A stretch of 64,000 nt of DNA from Sphingomonas endophytica (GTDB taxonomy: Bacteria > Pseudomonadota > Alphaproteobacteria > Sphingomonadales > Sphingomonadaceae), in the NCBI RefSeq assembly GCF_014199415.1, contig NZ_JACIJN010000001.1, positions 1 through 64,000 on the forward strand, read 5' to 3'. A model generated the notes under the pieces. That model saw nothing but the letters and a program-made list of their open reading frames with translations, was not told where the DNA came from and did not search any database. Below, piece by piece: positions 44,310 through 54,596 of this stretch. Numbering within the stretch: the stretch's first letter is position 1; each line of letters begins with the position of its first letter. The translations under genes and the position numbers were made by a program.

Positions 44310-47300
44310 CAGCCCGCCGCCCCATAGCCGCCACCACCGGGCGTCTCGATCACGAACACGTCGCCCGGCGCCATGTCGGCGGACGCGGTCGCCGCGAGCG
44401 GCTCGACCCGGCCGTCGGCACGCTCGATCCGGTTGATCCCGAGCGCGCCGTCGCCGCCGCCGTGCAGCCCGAATGGCGCGACCACGCGCCGGTTGGACAG
44501 GATGTTGGCGCGCATTGGCGCGCGGAAGCGGACGCGCCGCACTGCGCCGTCGCCGCCCCGCCATTCGCCAGCACCGCCCGACCCGCGCCGGATCGCGAAC
44601 GCCTCCAGCAGCACCGGGAAGCGCGTCTCCAATATTTCCGGATCGGTCAGGCGGCTGTTCGTCATATGCGTCTGCACCGCGCTCGCCCCGGCGAACCCCG
44701 GTCCCGCGCCCGCGCCGCCGGCGATGGTCTCGTAATATTGCCGCGTTGCATCGCCGAAGGTGAAATTGTTCATCGTCCCCTGCGACGCCGCCATCACGCC
44801 CAGCGCGCCGAGCAACGCATCGGTGATGACCTGGCTGGTCTCGACGTTGCCGGCGACCACGGCGGCGGGGAAGCGCGGGTTGAGCATCGATCCCTCGGGG
44901 ACGATCAAGGTCACCGGGCGCAGGAAGCCGTCGTTGAGCGGCACGTCCTCCGCGACCAGCGTCCGCAGCACGTAGAGCACCGCCGCGCGTGTGACCGCGA
45001 AAGGTGCGTTGGTGTTGCCGGGGCGTTGCGCGCTAGTGCCGGTGAAATCGACCGTCAGCGCTTCGGCAGCGTGATCGACACGGACGGCGACGCGCACCGT
45101 CGCACCGTCGTCGGTGGCATAGGCGAACGCGCCGTCGGACAGCGTTGCGATCGCCCGCCGCGCCAGCGTCTCGGCATGGGCCTGCAAATGCTCCATATAG
45201 GCGCTGACGACCGCCAGCCCCTGTTCGCCGGCCAGCCGCTCCAGCCCGGCCGCACCGCGCGCGCAGGCGGCGAGCTGCGCGGTGAGGTCGGCGATATTCT
45301 GGTCGATGGCGCGCGCGGGGTGCGGCCCGGCGGCGAAGATCGCGCGCATCTCCGCCTCGCGCAGCCGCCCGTCGGCGACCACCAGCACGTCGTCGAGCAC
45401 CACGCCCTCGTCATGGATCGTGCGGCTGTCCGCCGGCATCGACCCAGGGCTGGTGCCGCCGACATCGGCGTGATGCCCGCGCGCCGCGACGAAGAAGGCC
45501 GGCCGCGTGCCGCCGGCGAAGACCGGCTGAACGATCGTGATGTCGGGCAGGTGGGTGCCGCCACGATAGGGATCGTTGACCGCATAGGAATCACCGCGAC
45601 GCATGCCGCGCCCGTCCGCCGCGCGGCTTGCCATCAGGTGGCGGACGCAGTCTCCCATCGAGCCGAGATGCACCGGGATGTGCGGCGCGTTGGCGACCAG
45701 ATGCCCGTTCGCGTCGAAGATCGCGCAGGAGAAGTCGAGCCGCTCGCGGATGTTGACCGACGCCGCGCTGCGCTGGAGCGCCGAGCCCATCTCTTCCGCC
45801 AGCCCCATGAACAGCCCCGCGAAGATCGCGAGCCGCACCGGATCGACCGTCGCATCCGCCGCCTCGATACGGCGCGGCGCGGTGCGCGTCAGGCGCAACG
45901 TGCCGTCGGCCAGCGTCGCCGCCGACCAGCCCGGCTCGACCGCCACGGTCGAGGTCGCGTCGACGATCAGCGCCGGACCGTCGATCCGCACCTCCGCGTC
46001 GAGCGTGTCGCGGCGGTAGAGCGGGGTAGGGGCGACCACCCCACCGAGCGCCGCCTCGACGATCTCGGGCACGGCGGCGCCGTCCTGCGCGGCGGCGGCC
46101 ATCGTCGGCGCGCGCGTCGGCAGCACCGCTTCGACCTGGACACGCTCGACGATCAGCAGGTCGTCGCCGTCGAACCCGAACCGGTCGCGATGCGCGACGG
46201 TGAAGGCCGCGGCCATCGCCGCCTCGTCGTCGACCGCGACATCGATACCCTGATCGGTACGCGCGTACCGGAGCGTCGCGCTCGCCTCGAGCCGCGCCTG
46301 CGATCCCAGCTCCGCCGCTGCCGCCGCGGCCAGTTCGTCGATGGCCCTTCGCCAGCCGTGCTCCGCGAGCGGCTGCCCGACCGTCCGCTGCCGCACGCTG
46401 CGGCGGTCGGCAAGCGCGATCCCCCACGCCGACAGGACGCCCGCAAGCGGATGGACCAGCACCTCGGTCATCCCCAGCGCATCGGCGACCAGACAGGCAT
46501 GTTGCCCGCCGGCACCCCCGAAGCTCATCAGCGCATAGCTGGCCGGATCATGTCCGCGCGCCACCGACACCGCCTTGATCGCGCCGGCCATATTGGCGAC
46601 CGCGATCGCCACCAGCCCCTCGGCGGCCGCGATCCGCTCCGGCCGCGCGCCGGTCGCCGCGGCGACCTCGTCAAGCAAGGCGTCGAGCCGGGCCAGCGAC
46701 GCGGCGCGATCGAGCGGCTGGTCGCGCCCGGCGCCGAACACCGCCGGGAAATGCGCCGGCACCACCTTGCCGAGCACGAGGTTGCAGTCGGTCACCGTCA
46801 GCGGTCCGCCGCGCCGGTAACAGGCCGGGCCGGGATCGGCCCCCGCGGACTCCGGTCCGACGACGAACCGCCCGCCGTCGAAGCGGCAGATCGACCCGCC
46901 GCCCGCCGCGACCGTGTCTATCCGGAGCATCGGCGCCGAGACGCGCACGCCGCCGATCACCGCTTCCTGCCGTCGCTCGAACCCGCCCGCCCACAACGAG
47001 ACGTCGGTGGAGGTACCGCCCATGTCGAAGCCGATCACGCGCGCCACGCCCGCGGCCTGTGCCGCCGCCGCCATGCCGACGATCCCGCCCGCCGGACCGG
47101 ACAGCAGCGCGTCCTTGCCGCTCACCGCGCGCGCATCGGCAAGCCCGCCCGAGGATTGCATGAACAGCGACGTACCGGTCCGGTCGAACGCCGCCTGCAA
47201 CCCGTCGACATAGTGCCGGAACACCGGGGTCAGGTAAGCGTCGGCGGTGGTCGTGTCGCCGCGCGCGACCAGCCGCACCAGCGGCGAGACGCGATGGCTG

Positions 47301-47881
47301 GCCGAGACCTGCGCAAAGCCGATCCGCTGCGCGAGTTCGGCGAGCGCCTGCTCGTGCGCCGGATGCCGCCAGCCGTGCATCAGCACGATCGCGATGCTGC
47401 GCCGTCCGGCATCGAAGGCCGCACGGAACGCGCGCTCGGCGGCGGCGAGGTCGAGCGCGCGGAGGACCTCCCCGTCGACATCGAGCCGCTCGTCGATCTC
47501 GATCACCTCCGCGGCGAGCGGCGGAAGCCGGTGGATCGCGCGCGCGAAGATGTCGGGCCGGTCCTGATAGCCGATCGTCAGCGCGTCGCCGAAGCCGCGC
47601 GTGATCGCCAGCACCGTCGCTTCGCCGCCGCGCTCGAGCAGGGCGTTGGTCGCGACCGTGGTCCCGATCCGCACGTCGATCGGCGGCAGCGGCCCGTCCG
47701 CGATCCCGGTCAGCCGCCGGACGGCCTCGACCGCGGCATCGTCGTAACGTCCCGGATCGACCGACAGCAGCTTGGTCACCGCGATCGAGCCGTCGGCGTG
47801 TTCGGCCACGACGTCGGTGAAGGTGCCGCCACGATCGATGGCGATGCGCCGAAGCGCGGGACGGGCGGCAGGATCGGTCAT
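44309..47881 (-). CDS. 5-oxoprolinase / hydantoinase, fused A and B subunits
   Basis: A 1190-residue ATP-dependent enzyme that opens 5-oxoproline to glutamate. The HyuA-like half (residues 1 to about 680) starts with [14 protein letters not shown] and has [13 protein letters not shown] for ATP binding; the HyuB-like half (about 690-1190) has [20 protein letters not shown] in parts and ends in the glycine-rich [12 protein letters not shown]. Single-chain length matches eukaryotic-type OPLAH rather than split HyuA/HyuB. It heads an operon with the DUF969/DUF979 transporter. The ATG at 47881 gives the family N-terminus. Confidence 0.93.
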   Translation of the reverse strand: MTDPAARPALRRIAIDRGGTFTDVVAEHADGSIAVTKLLSVDPGRYDDAAVEAVRRLTGIADGPLPPIDVRIGTTVATNALLERGGEATVLAITRGFGDALTIGYQDRPDIFARAIHRLPPLAAEVIEIDERLDVDGEVLRALDLAAAERAFRAAFDAGRRSIAIVLMHGWRHPAHEQALAELAQRIGFAQVSASHRVSPLVRLVARGDTTTADAYLTPVFRHYVDGLQAAFDRTGTSLFMQSSGGLADARAVSGKDALLSGPAGGIVGMAAAAQAAGVARVIGFDMGGTSTDVSLWAGGFERRQEAVIGGVRVSAPMLRIDTVAAGGGSICRFDGGRFVVGPESAGADPGPACYRRGGPLTVTDCNLVLGKVVPAHFPAVFGAGRDQPLDRAASLARLDALLDEVAAATGARPERIAAAEGLVAIAVANMAGAIKAVSVARGHDPASYALMSFGGAGGQHACLVADALGMTEVLVHPLAGVLSAWGIALADRRSVRQRTVGQPLAEHGWRRAIDELAAAAAAELGSQARLEASATLRYARTDQGIDVAVDDEAAMAAAFTVAHRDRFGFDGDDLLIVERVQVEAVLPTRAPTMAAAAQDGAAVPEIVEAALGGVVAPTPLYRRDTLDAEVRIDGPALIVDATSTVAVEPGWSAATLADGTLRLTRTAPRRIEAADATVDPVRLAIFAGLFMGLAEEMGSALQRSAASVNIRERLDFSCAIFDANGHLVANAPHIPVHLGSMGDCVRHLMASRAADGRGMRRGDSYAVNDPYRGGTHLPDITIVQPVFAGGTRPAFFVAARGHHADVGGTSPGSMPADSRTIHDEGVVLDDVLVVADGRLREAEMRAIFAAGPHPARAIDQNIADLTAQLAACARGAAGLERLAGEQGLAVVSAYMEHLQAHAETLARRAIATLSDGAFAYATDDGATVRVAVRVDHAAEALTVDFTGTSAQRPGNTNAPFAVTRAAVLYVLRTLVAEDVPLNDGFLRPVTLIVPEGSMLNPRFPAAVVAGNVETSQVITDALLGALGVMAASQGTMNNFTFGDATRQYYETIAGGAGAGPGFAGASAVQTHMTNSRLTDPEILETRFPVLLEAFAIRRGSGGAGEWRGGDGAVRRVRFRAPMRANILSNRRVVAPFGLHGGGDGALGINRIERADGRVEPLAATASADMAPGDVFVIETPGGGGYGAAG

Positions 47882-48041
47882 CGCGCCTCTATCGCAATGC
47901 GATAAGCCATTGTCGATGCGGTCGTCGGGCAGCGTGTGGCGACGCAAGCGGGCGCGATGGGCGGGACGGGGCCGCGCATCGGCCACGCCGTCGGGCCGCC
48001 ATCGACGCGGACCGTTCGCACGCGTCAGCCGTTCGGGTCGC

Positions 48042-49130
48042 ATGGCGGTTGCACGACAGCAAGGTATCGCGGCCGGCGCCGGCTGGCGTCCACGACAGTT
48101 GCTGGTGACGCGCTCGTCGCTCGGCTTCGCGCAAGGGCGGGCGATCGTGAACCGCGCCGCGGCGCTCGGCGTCGAGGTTGTCGAGCTGCGCGGCGACCGC
48201 GTGACGCTCGACCTGCCCGACGATCCGCGCCGCGCCTATGCGGCGGCGAAGTCGACGCTGGCGGTGGTGGTGGCGCCGCCCTCGAAGCGGCGGCTCCAGC
48301 CGATCGCACCGAGCGCCGACTGGCGGGTCGATCTCGCCGAAGGCTGCCCGGCGCATTGCAGCTATTGCTATCTCGCCGGATCGTTGAAGGGGCCGCCGAT
48401 CACGCGCGTCTACGCCAATCTCGACGAGATTCTTGACGGGCTGGCGGCCTATGTCGGGCAGGGACGGGTCACCTCGGGCAGCCGCGACCGCGCGCACGAG
48501 GGCACGACATTCGAGGCGTCCTGCTACACCGATCCGCTCGCGCTGGAGCCGGTCACGGGCGCGCTGTCCGCGACGATCGCGTGGTTCGGCCAATGGGACG
48601 CAGCCGTGCAACTCCGCTTCACGAGCAAGTTCGCCGATGTCGGCCCGCTGCTCGCCCTCGATCATCACGGGCGGACGCGGATGCGGGCCTCGATCAACCC
48701 GCCGCTGTTCGCGCGCTTCGAGGGCGGCACGTCGCCGGTGTCGGCGCGGCTGGACGCGCTCGCGCGGATGGCGGTGGCGGGCTATCCGGTCGGGCTGACG
48801 ATCGCGCCGATCATCGCCGCTTCGGGCTGGGAAGCGGCCTATGGCGCGCTGCTCGACGAGGTTGCGGCGAGCTTCGCCGATCTGCCCGCGGTCGACCTGA
48901 CCATCGAGCTCATCACCCATCGCTTCACCGCCGGATCCAAGGCGGTGCTGGAGAGCTGGTACCCCGGTTCGTCGCTCGACATGGGCATGACCGGCCGCAC
49001 CACCAAGCGCACCAAGTTCGGGACCGAGAAACAGGTGTACGACGCTGCGACGATGCGCGCGCTGCGCCGCTTCTTCGAGGAGCGGATCGCCGCCACACTG
49101 CCCTGCGCGCGGATCCTCTACTGGACATGA
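48042..49130 (+). CDS. Spore-photoproduct-lyase-like radical SAM protein
   Basis: A 362-residue radical SAM enzyme. CPAHCSYCYL supplies the iron-sulfur cysteines Cys102, Cys106 and Cys109 with the CX3CX2C spacing of spore photoproduct lyase, and neighbouring tyrosines match too. Cys161 in EASCYTD corresponds to the hydrogen-donor cysteine (Cys141 in Bacillus). The C-terminal part has TIELITHRFT and FGTEKQVYD. SPL repairs the 5-thyminyl-dihydrothymine lesion of spores; this organism is not expected to sporulate, so the lesion repaired is open. The ATG at 48042 is probable; other starts are possible. Coupled to the next gene (ATGA). Confidence 0.87.
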   Translation: MAVARQQGIAAGAGWRPRQLLVTRSSLGFAQGRAIVNRAAALGVEVVELRGDRVTLDLPDDPRRAYAAAKSTLAVVVAPPSKRRLQPIAPSADWRVDLAEGCPAHCSYCYLAGSLKGPPITRVYANLDEILDGLAAYVGQGRVTSGSRDRAHEGTTFEASCYTDPLALEPVTGALSATIAWFGQWDAAVQLRFTSKFADVGPLLALDHHGRTRMRASINPPLFARFEGGTSPVSARLDALARMAVAGYPVGLTIAPIIAASGWEAAYGALLDEVAASFADLPAVDLTIELITHRFTAGSKAVLESWYPGSSLDMGMTGRTTKRTKFGTEKQVYDAATMRALRRFFEERIAATLPCARILYWT

Positions 49131-49606
49131 CGGTCTTCTTCACCGCCGACACCCATTTCGGCGACCACCGCACGATCAACATCCAGCGGCGGCCCTTTGC
49201 CAGCGTGGCCGAGATGGACGAGCTGCTGATCGCGCGGTGGAACGCGGTCGTCGCGCCGGGCGACATCGTCTGGCACCTCGGCGATGTCGCACGCCGCGCC
49301 GACGCGGTGCCGGCACTGCTCGCGCGGCTGCACGGGACCAAGCACCTGCTGCGCGGCAACAACGATCCCGACGGCACCGCGGCGGCGACAGGCTGGGCGA
49401 GCGTCGGCGATTACGCCGAAATCGCGCTGGATGGCCGAAAGCTCATCCTGTGCCACTATCCGTTCCGCAGCTGGAACGGTCAGCACAAGGGCGCGCTCAA
49501 CCTTCACGGGCATAGTCATGGGCGGCTGAAGCCGATGCCGCGCCAGTTCGACGTCGGGGTGGACGTCCACGACTTCGCGCCGGTGCGGCTGGATGCGCTC
49601 GGCTAG
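49127..49606 (+). CDS. Small metallophosphoesterase
   Basis: A 159-residue calcineurin-like phosphoesterase with the metal motifs in order: FTADTHFGD (DxH), WHLGDVAR (GD), RGNND (GNND), CHYPF and NLHGHSHG (GHxH). The size fits the YfcE-like or phage-type single-domain enzymes. Its start overlaps the stop of the radical SAM gene by 4 bases, so the two proteins are made together and may act in one pathway. Substrate unknown. It converges with the MFS gene, overlapping by 4 bases. Confidence 0.92.
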   Translation: MTVFFTADTHFGDHRTINIQRRPFASVAEMDELLIARWNAVVAPGDIVWHLGDVARRADAVPALLARLHGTKHLLRGNNDPDGTAAATGWASVGDYAEIALDGRKLILCHYPFRSWNGQHKGALNLHGHSHGRLKPMPRQFDVGVDVHDFAPVRLDALG

Positions 49607-51150
49607 TCGAGATCGCGCAGGTCGCGCCCGCGCGTCTCGCGCCCGAACCATCCGACCAGCACGAACGCCAGCGCGGTCGGCACCATCACCAGCACCGCGG
49701 CACTGCCCATCGACAGCGCGACCCCGCCGATCGTCAGCCCCTGCGCGATCAGCCCGCCGGCCTTGGTGCAGGCGGCGACCCAGCCGGTGGCGCGGCCGCG
49801 GACCCGCATCGGGAAACTCTCCGCGGCATAGGGCAGGACGATCGCGATGATCCCGTTCGTGCCGACGATCAGCAGCGCGACCGGCAGCACCGGGCTGCCG
49901 CCGCCCGCCATCTCCAGCCGCAGCACGAGGAGCAGCCCGGCCAGCGTCAGCGCGATCATCGTCGCCAGCGCCCATTTGGTGCTCCAGCGGCTGTAGAGCA
50001 GCGCCGCGACGAACACCGTCGGAAAGGCGATCAGCGCACTCTCGGCGAGCAGCCGGCTCGACACGCCGACCGAATAGCCCCTGGCGACCAGATCAGCCGG
50101 CAGCCACAACAACAGCCCGAAATTGACCAGCCCCCAGGACAGGGCGCAGATGCTCAGCGCGGCGAGCTTTCCGTAAAGGTGGAGACCGCGCAACGCCGGC
50201 GCGCGCGGTGCTGCGACACGCGGCGGACGCGCCGCCTGCGCGGTGGCACCGAACCGGCGCATCACCACCTCGGCCTCCGCGACCCGGCCGCGCGCGAGCA
50301 GGAACTTGGCCGATTCGGGGATCAACGCCCCGAGCAGCACCAGGGTCAGCCCGGTCGGCAGGTTCGCCAGCCACAGGATCCGCCACCCGAACACCGGTTG
50401 CAGCACCGCCGACATTCCGCTCGCCGCGAAATAGCCGCCGACCGCGCCCATGCCGCCGACGAGCACGAGGCTCCAGCCGCGGTGACGGCTCGGCATCATT
50501 TCGGCGAGCAGCGCATAGGTGACGGGCAGCATCCCGCCCGCCGCCGCGCCCATCATAAAGCACATCGCGATGTTCCACGCGAGGCTGGGCATCGCGCCGC
50601 AGATCGACGTGCCCACGAACATCACCGCCGACAGCAGGATCGACGCCTTGCGGCCATAGACGTCGGCGATCCAGCCCCACAGCACCGATCCGGCGACGGT
50701 CCCCGCCAGCGCAAAGAACGGGACGAGCGACACCGTCTTCTTGGGCACACCATATTCGGCGATCATGCCCGGCACGGTGAAGCCGAGCGACGCGGGCTTC
50801 ATGACGTCGATCACCAGCGCCACGACCAGCACCGCCATCAATCCCCAATGCGCCGCGCCGAGCGGCGCGTCCTCGGGCGCGGCGACGACGATCTCCGCCG
50901 CCGCTGCGCGCTGCGCCGCGACGTTGCGCGGCAGCAGGCCATAGCCCGCGATCACCGTCCCGACGATGATCAGCGCCATGCCGCCGACCATCAGGTCGTC
51001 CATCGGCATGCCCGCGAGCCGATAATGCATCGCGCGCGCCATCGCGAACATCGGCAGATGCGCGACGACGCCGAGCGTTACCGCGACGCAGCCGAGCACG
51101 AACGCCCAGACCGCCTGCCGATCCGACAACGTGCTCCCGATCGAACCCAT
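49603..51150 (-). CDS. MFS transporter with two extra N-terminal helices
   Basis: A 515-residue major facilitator protein. The canonical 12-helix core starts near residue 102 (VVALVIDVMKPASLGF) with motif A as GWIADVYGRK and a second related motif after helix 7. Two additional helices (about residues 15-37 and 55-76) precede it, separated by a cytoplasmic stretch. The general pattern resembles SV2/aromatic-acid or sugar-type MFS members; the solute is unknown. The start at 51150 was chosen since the earlier in-frame start adds only an unlikely short leader. Confidence 0.86.
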   Translation of the reverse strand: MGSIGSTLSDRQAVWAFVLGCVAVTLGVVAHLPMFAMARAMHYRLAGMPMDDLMVGGMALIIVGTVIAGYGLLPRNVAAQRAAAAEIVVAAPEDAPLGAAHWGLMAVLVVALVIDVMKPASLGFTVPGMIAEYGVPKKTVSLVPFFALAGTVAGSVLWGWIADVYGRKASILLSAVMFVGTSICGAMPSLAWNIAMCFMMGAAAGGMLPVTYALLAEMMPSRHRGWSLVLVGGMGAVGGYFAASGMSAVLQPVFGWRILWLANLPTGLTLVLLGALIPESAKFLLARGRVAEAEVVMRRFGATAQAARPPRVAAPRAPALRGLHLYGKLAALSICALSWGLVNFGLLLWLPADLVARGYSVGVSSRLLAESALIAFPTVFVAALLYSRWSTKWALATMIALTLAGLLLVLRLEMAGGGSPVLPVALLIVGTNGIIAIVLPYAAESFPMRVRGRATGWVAACTKAGGLIAQGLTIGGVALSMGSAAVLVMVPTALAFVLVGWFGRETRGRDLRDLD

Positions 51151-51292
51151 CAAGTCCCCCTTGGCTGCGATTCCGCATAGCGGCGCCATGCCCGCCGGGG
51201 AAGCGAGCCAAGCGGTTGAGCATCACCGACAAAGCTTTTATCCAGCTTTGTGCGTCACTTATTGACGGCCGCCTCAGGCACGGGAGATCGCA

Positions 51293-52456
51293 ATGGCCGC
51301 CGCCACGGAGTCAGTCGTCACGCCGCCGGGACCGACCGCGACCGGACCGCGCGACCCGCACGATCGCGCCGGGCGTCGGTTGCGCTCGCTCGACCTGCTG
51401 CGCGGGGTGACGGTGGCGGGGATGATCACCGTCAACGCCACCGCTGGCGTCCAGTCCCTCGACAAGCCGGTGTTCGCGACGTTGCTCCATGCCGACTGGG
51501 TCGGCTTCACGCTGGCCGACACGGTGTTCCCGGCCTTTCTGACGATGGTCGGGGTCTCGATCGCGATCGCGTCGCGCGGCGATGCGGCGAGCGCGGCGGC
51601 CACCCGCCGCGTGCTGGCCCGCGCGGGGCGGATGATCCTGCTCGGCCTGCTGCTCGGGCACATGTTCTTCCTCGCCGACTTCCACAAACATGGCGTGCGC
51701 CTGCCCGGCGTGCTGCAACGGATCGGCATCGTCTTCGCCATCTGCGCCTTGCTCTATCCGCGGATGACGACGCGCGCGCGGGCGATCGCGGCCGGCGCCT
51801 TGCTGCTCGGCTACTGGGGCCTGTGCCTGTTGCCGGTGCCGGGCGGCGGCGCGACCGACCTCTGGGTGCCGGGCGACAATTTCGTGTCTTGGGTCGACCG
51901 GCTGGTGCTGGGCGAGTGGCGCTACGTGAAAGGGCCGTCCGGCTATGATCCCGAAGGCGTGCTCGGCACGCTGCCGGCGCTGGCGCAGGCGCTGCTCGGC
52001 ACGCTGGCGGGCGACTGGCTGCGGCGCGGACTGCCGGTCGACCGCTCCGCCAAAGCGTTGCTCGTCGCAGGACTGGGCGCGATCGTCGTCGGGCTGGCAT
52101 GGGGCATGGTGTTCCCGATCGCCAAGAATCTGTGGACCAGCAGCTTCGTGCTGGTGTCGACCGGGATCACCATGGTCCTGCTCGGGCTGTTCCACAATTG
52201 GTTCGATCGCGGCGACCGACCCGCGCGAAAGGGCGATTTCTTCGGCAGCTTCGGCCGCAACGCGATCGCCGCTTATGTGCTGCACGAGGTCGCGTCGATC
52301 ATCCTGACCGGCGATGCGATCCAGTTGCCGTTCAAATGGCTGGCGCCGCTCGTCGGAACGCAGGTCGCGGCGCTGGCGCCGGTGGCGCTGTTCGTCGCGA
52401 TTGTCTGGTATCCGATCGCCTACATGGACCGTCGCGGCTGGTATTTGCGCGCTTAG
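51293..52456 (+). CDS. NagX-like membrane acyltransferase (HGSNAT/DUF5009 type)
   Basis: A 387-residue multi-helix membrane protein related to heparan-alpha-glucosaminide N-acetyltransferase. The N-terminal signature RRLRSLDLLRGVTVAGMITVN in parts (SLDLLRGVTVAGM) with GFTLADTVFPAFLTMVGVSI and later GTLPALAQALLGTLAGDWL are family-like, with about ten to eleven helices. In gamma- and alphaproteobacteria such NagX proteins belong to N-acetylglucosamine or chitin use, often next to a TonB receptor. Here the only receptor nearby is a decayed fragment at 54270, so a former locus may be partly lost. Confidence 0.85.
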   Translation: MAAATESVVTPPGPTATGPRDPHDRAGRRLRSLDLLRGVTVAGMITVNATAGVQSLDKPVFATLLHADWVGFTLADTVFPAFLTMVGVSIAIASRGDAASAAATRRVLARAGRMILLGLLLGHMFFLADFHKHGVRLPGVLQRIGIVFAICALLYPRMTTRARAIAAGALLLGYWGLCLLPVPGGGATDLWVPGDNFVSWVDRLVLGEWRYVKGPSGYDPEGVLGTLPALAQALLGTLAGDWLRRGLPVDRSAKALLVAGLGAIVVGLAWGMVFPIAKNLWTSSFVLVSTGITMVLLGLFHNWFDRGDRPARKGDFFGSFGRNAIAAYVLHEVASIILTGDAIQLPFKWLAPLVGTQVAALAPVALFVAIVWYPIAYMDRRGWYLRA

Positions 52457-52509
52457 CGCTGCGTTAACGGTCGCGATGCTAGCTTCCCGCGGAAGACGAG
52501 AGGGAAGCC

Positions 52510-54249
52510 GTGACGTTTCGAGATCTTTCGATACCCCGCAAGCTGGCGCTGGCCTTCGCGTCGCTGATCGCCACCTTCGCCGCGGTCAGCGCGGTGGTGT
52601 TCGTCAACGTCATGCGGCTGCACGAGGTCGCGGTCGAGCGCGATCAGGCCAAGCAAGCCTCCGATCATGCCGACGACATGCTGACCGGGGTGGTCGAGGG
52701 GCAGAGCGCGGTGCGTGGTTATGTGCTGCTCGGCAAGCAGGCGTTCCTCGATACGCATGAGGAGAACCGGGCCGCAATCACCGCCGCCGCTGCCCGGCTC
52801 AAGCAGAGCGCGCCACGCCCCGATCAGCGCCGGCGCGTCGACGAATTCCTTGCCGCGGTCGCCGACTGGCAGGCGACCAGGGTCGCCCCGACGCTCGCCG
52901 CCTATCGCGACCCGGCGACGCGCGAGACCGCGCGCGAGCTGGCCGGCGCCAAGCAGCTCGGCGCGATCCGCAAGGTTCACAAGGAGATCCGCGCCGCGCA
53001 GGCGGCTTGGGTCGCGCGTCAGGATGTCGAGCAACGCCACGCCGAGTTGATGGTCGAGCTGGCGCTGGGGCTGGGCGGGTTGTTCGCGGTCTCGCTGGCG
53101 GGCGTGCTCGGCTGGCTGCTGTCGCGCTCGATGGCGCGGCCGGTGGTCGACATCGCCGGGATCATGGTCGAGATGGCGGCGGGGCGCACCGACCTCACCG
53201 TTCCCAGCATCGAGCGCGGCGACGAGATCGGCAAGATCGCCAAGGCGGTGCTCGTCTTCCAGGAGGCGGCGATCGGCAAGCAGCGCGACGATCGCGAGCG
53301 TCAGGCGGTAATGGAGAATATGGAGGCGGGGTTGAAGCGGCTCGCGAATGCCGACCTCGGCACACGCTTGTCGCATTTTCCGCCCGCCTATGCCCGGCTC
53401 GAACAGGATTTCAACCGCGCGATCGGGGCGATGGCGCAGGTGATGGCGGCGGTGATGCGCGCATCGAGCGACATCAAGAGCGGCGCGGCGGATATCCGCT
53501 CCGCCTCCGACGATCTGTCGCAACGCACCGAGCAGCAGGCGGCCAGCCTCGAGGAGACCGCCGCGGCGATGGAGGAGATCACCAGCACCGTCCGGCAAAC
53601 CGCCAGGGACGCCGCGCAGGCCGACAAGATCGTCACCGCCGCGCGCCACGAGGCGGCGACGTCCGGCGACGTGGTCCGGCGCGCGGTGGACGCCATGGGC
53701 GGGATCGAGCGCGCGTCGAGCGAGATCAGCGATATCATCAGCGTGATCGATGCGATCGCCTTCCAGACCAACCTGCTGGCGCTGAACGCCGGGGTCGAGG
53801 CGGCGCGCGCCGGCGACGCGGGCAAGGGCTTTGCGGTCGTCGCGTCGGAGGTCCGCGCGCTGGCGCAACGCTCCGCCGACGCCGCGAAGGACGTCAAGGT
53901 CAAGATCACCGCATCGACCGAGCAGGTCGATCTGGGGGTCGAGCTGGTGGGCGAGGCCGGCGCCGCGCTGCAGACGATCAATGCCCGGATCAGCGACATC
54001 AGCACCCTCATGTCCGCGATCAGCGCGGCGGCCGAGCAGCAGGCGATCGGGCTGCAGCAGGTGAACACCGCGGTCTCCGAAATGGACGGGGTGACCCAGC
54101 AGAATGCCGCGATGGTCGAACAGGCGACCGCCGCGGCGCGCAGTCTGGCGGGCGAGGCCGACGAACTGGCGCGCCAGGTCGCGCGCTTCGCGATCGACGC
54201 TCCCGACACCGCCCGATCGGCGCCAGCGCGCGAGCGACGCGCCGCCTGA
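52510..54249 (+). CDS. Methyl-accepting chemotaxis protein
   Basis: A 579-residue chemoreceptor. TM1 is about residues 10-32, the periplasmic region (about 33-182) contains SAVRGYVLLGKQAF like CHASE3 domains, TM2 about 183-205, then HAMP and a long cytoplasmic coiled coil. The signalling tip is QTNLLALNAGVEAARAGDAG near residue 420 followed by GFAVVASEVRALAQRS. The GTG at 52510 follows GAGGGAAGCC. No che genes are near. It is followed closely by a TonB receptor fragment on the same strand. Confidence 0.92.
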   Translation: MTFRDLSIPRKLALAFASLIATFAAVSAVVFVNVMRLHEVAVERDQAKQASDHADDMLTGVVEGQSAVRGYVLLGKQAFLDTHEENRAAITAAAARLKQSAPRPDQRRRVDEFLAAVADWQATRVAPTLAAYRDPATRETARELAGAKQLGAIRKVHKEIRAAQAAWVARQDVEQRHAELMVELALGLGGLFAVSLAGVLGWLLSRSMARPVVDIAGIMVEMAAGRTDLTVPSIERGDEIGKIAKAVLVFQEAAIGKQRDDRERQAVMENMEAGLKRLANADLGTRLSHFPPAYARLEQDFNRAIGAMAQVMAAVMRASSDIKSGAADIRSASDDLSQRTEQQAASLEETAAAMEEITSTVRQTARDAAQADKIVTAARHEAATSGDVVRRAVDAMGGIERASSEISDIISVIDAIAFQTNLLALNAGVEAARAGDAGKGFAVVASEVRALAQRSADAAKDVKVKITASTEQVDLGVELVGEAGAALQTINARISDISTLMSAISAAAEQQAIGLQQVNTAVSEMDGVTQQNAAMVEQATAAARSLAGEADELARQVARFAIDAPDTARSAPARERRAA

Positions 54250-54269
54250 TTTTGCGGCACCGCGGCGGC

Positions 54270-54551
54270 ATGCCGACGTCCTTGTTCGCCCGGCGGACAC
54301 CGGCACAGCACGAGAGCGCCCGGCGCGATCAATATCCGGGCATCGACGCCTATGAGCAGATCGACCTAGCGCTGTCGCTCGATATCAACAAGCGCATGAC
54401 GTTCCGCCTCGCCGCCAGCAACCTGTTCGATCGCGACCCGCCGATCGTCCCGGACAGCCGCTCGCGGATCGGGCTGCTGCGCGGCAACACGATCATGGGC
54501 TATGACCTGCCCGGTCGCCAGATCGTCGCAGGCGTCTCGCTGCGGCTGTGA
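54270..54551 (+). pseudogene. C-terminal remnant of a TonB-dependent receptor
   Basis: The frame 54270-54551 encodes about 93 residues whose last 70 match the end of a TonB-dependent receptor barrel: DLALSLDINKRMTFRLAASNLFDR (shown in part), then IGLLRGNTIMGYDLPGRQIVAGVSLRL in parts, ending in a terminal strand. Plug and most of the barrel are absent; upstream DNA is the chemoreceptor gene. It is a deletion relic, perhaps of a receptor that once belonged with the NagX-like gene. Confidence 0.82.
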
Positions 54552-54596
54552 CGTCGGGCACCGCCCATCCGCTGCGGCGGGCGGGCGGCCTCCGTC

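Noticed and set aside
44462..47905. An open frame of more than 1100 codons on the plus strand opposite the 5-oxoprolinase gene
   Set aside because: It mirrors a strongly supported minus-strand gene; the GC-rich third positions of that gene keep the opposite frame open. Its translation is arginine-rich with no domain.
34920..54249. The two chemoreceptor genes as part of a chemotaxis gene cluster
   Set aside because: No cheA, cheW, cheR, cheB or cheY was found anywhere in the window.
53007..54269. An in-frame N-terminal part for the receptor relic at 54270
   Set aside because: This part is a shadow of the chemoreceptor gene; receptor-like sequence begins only near 54330.
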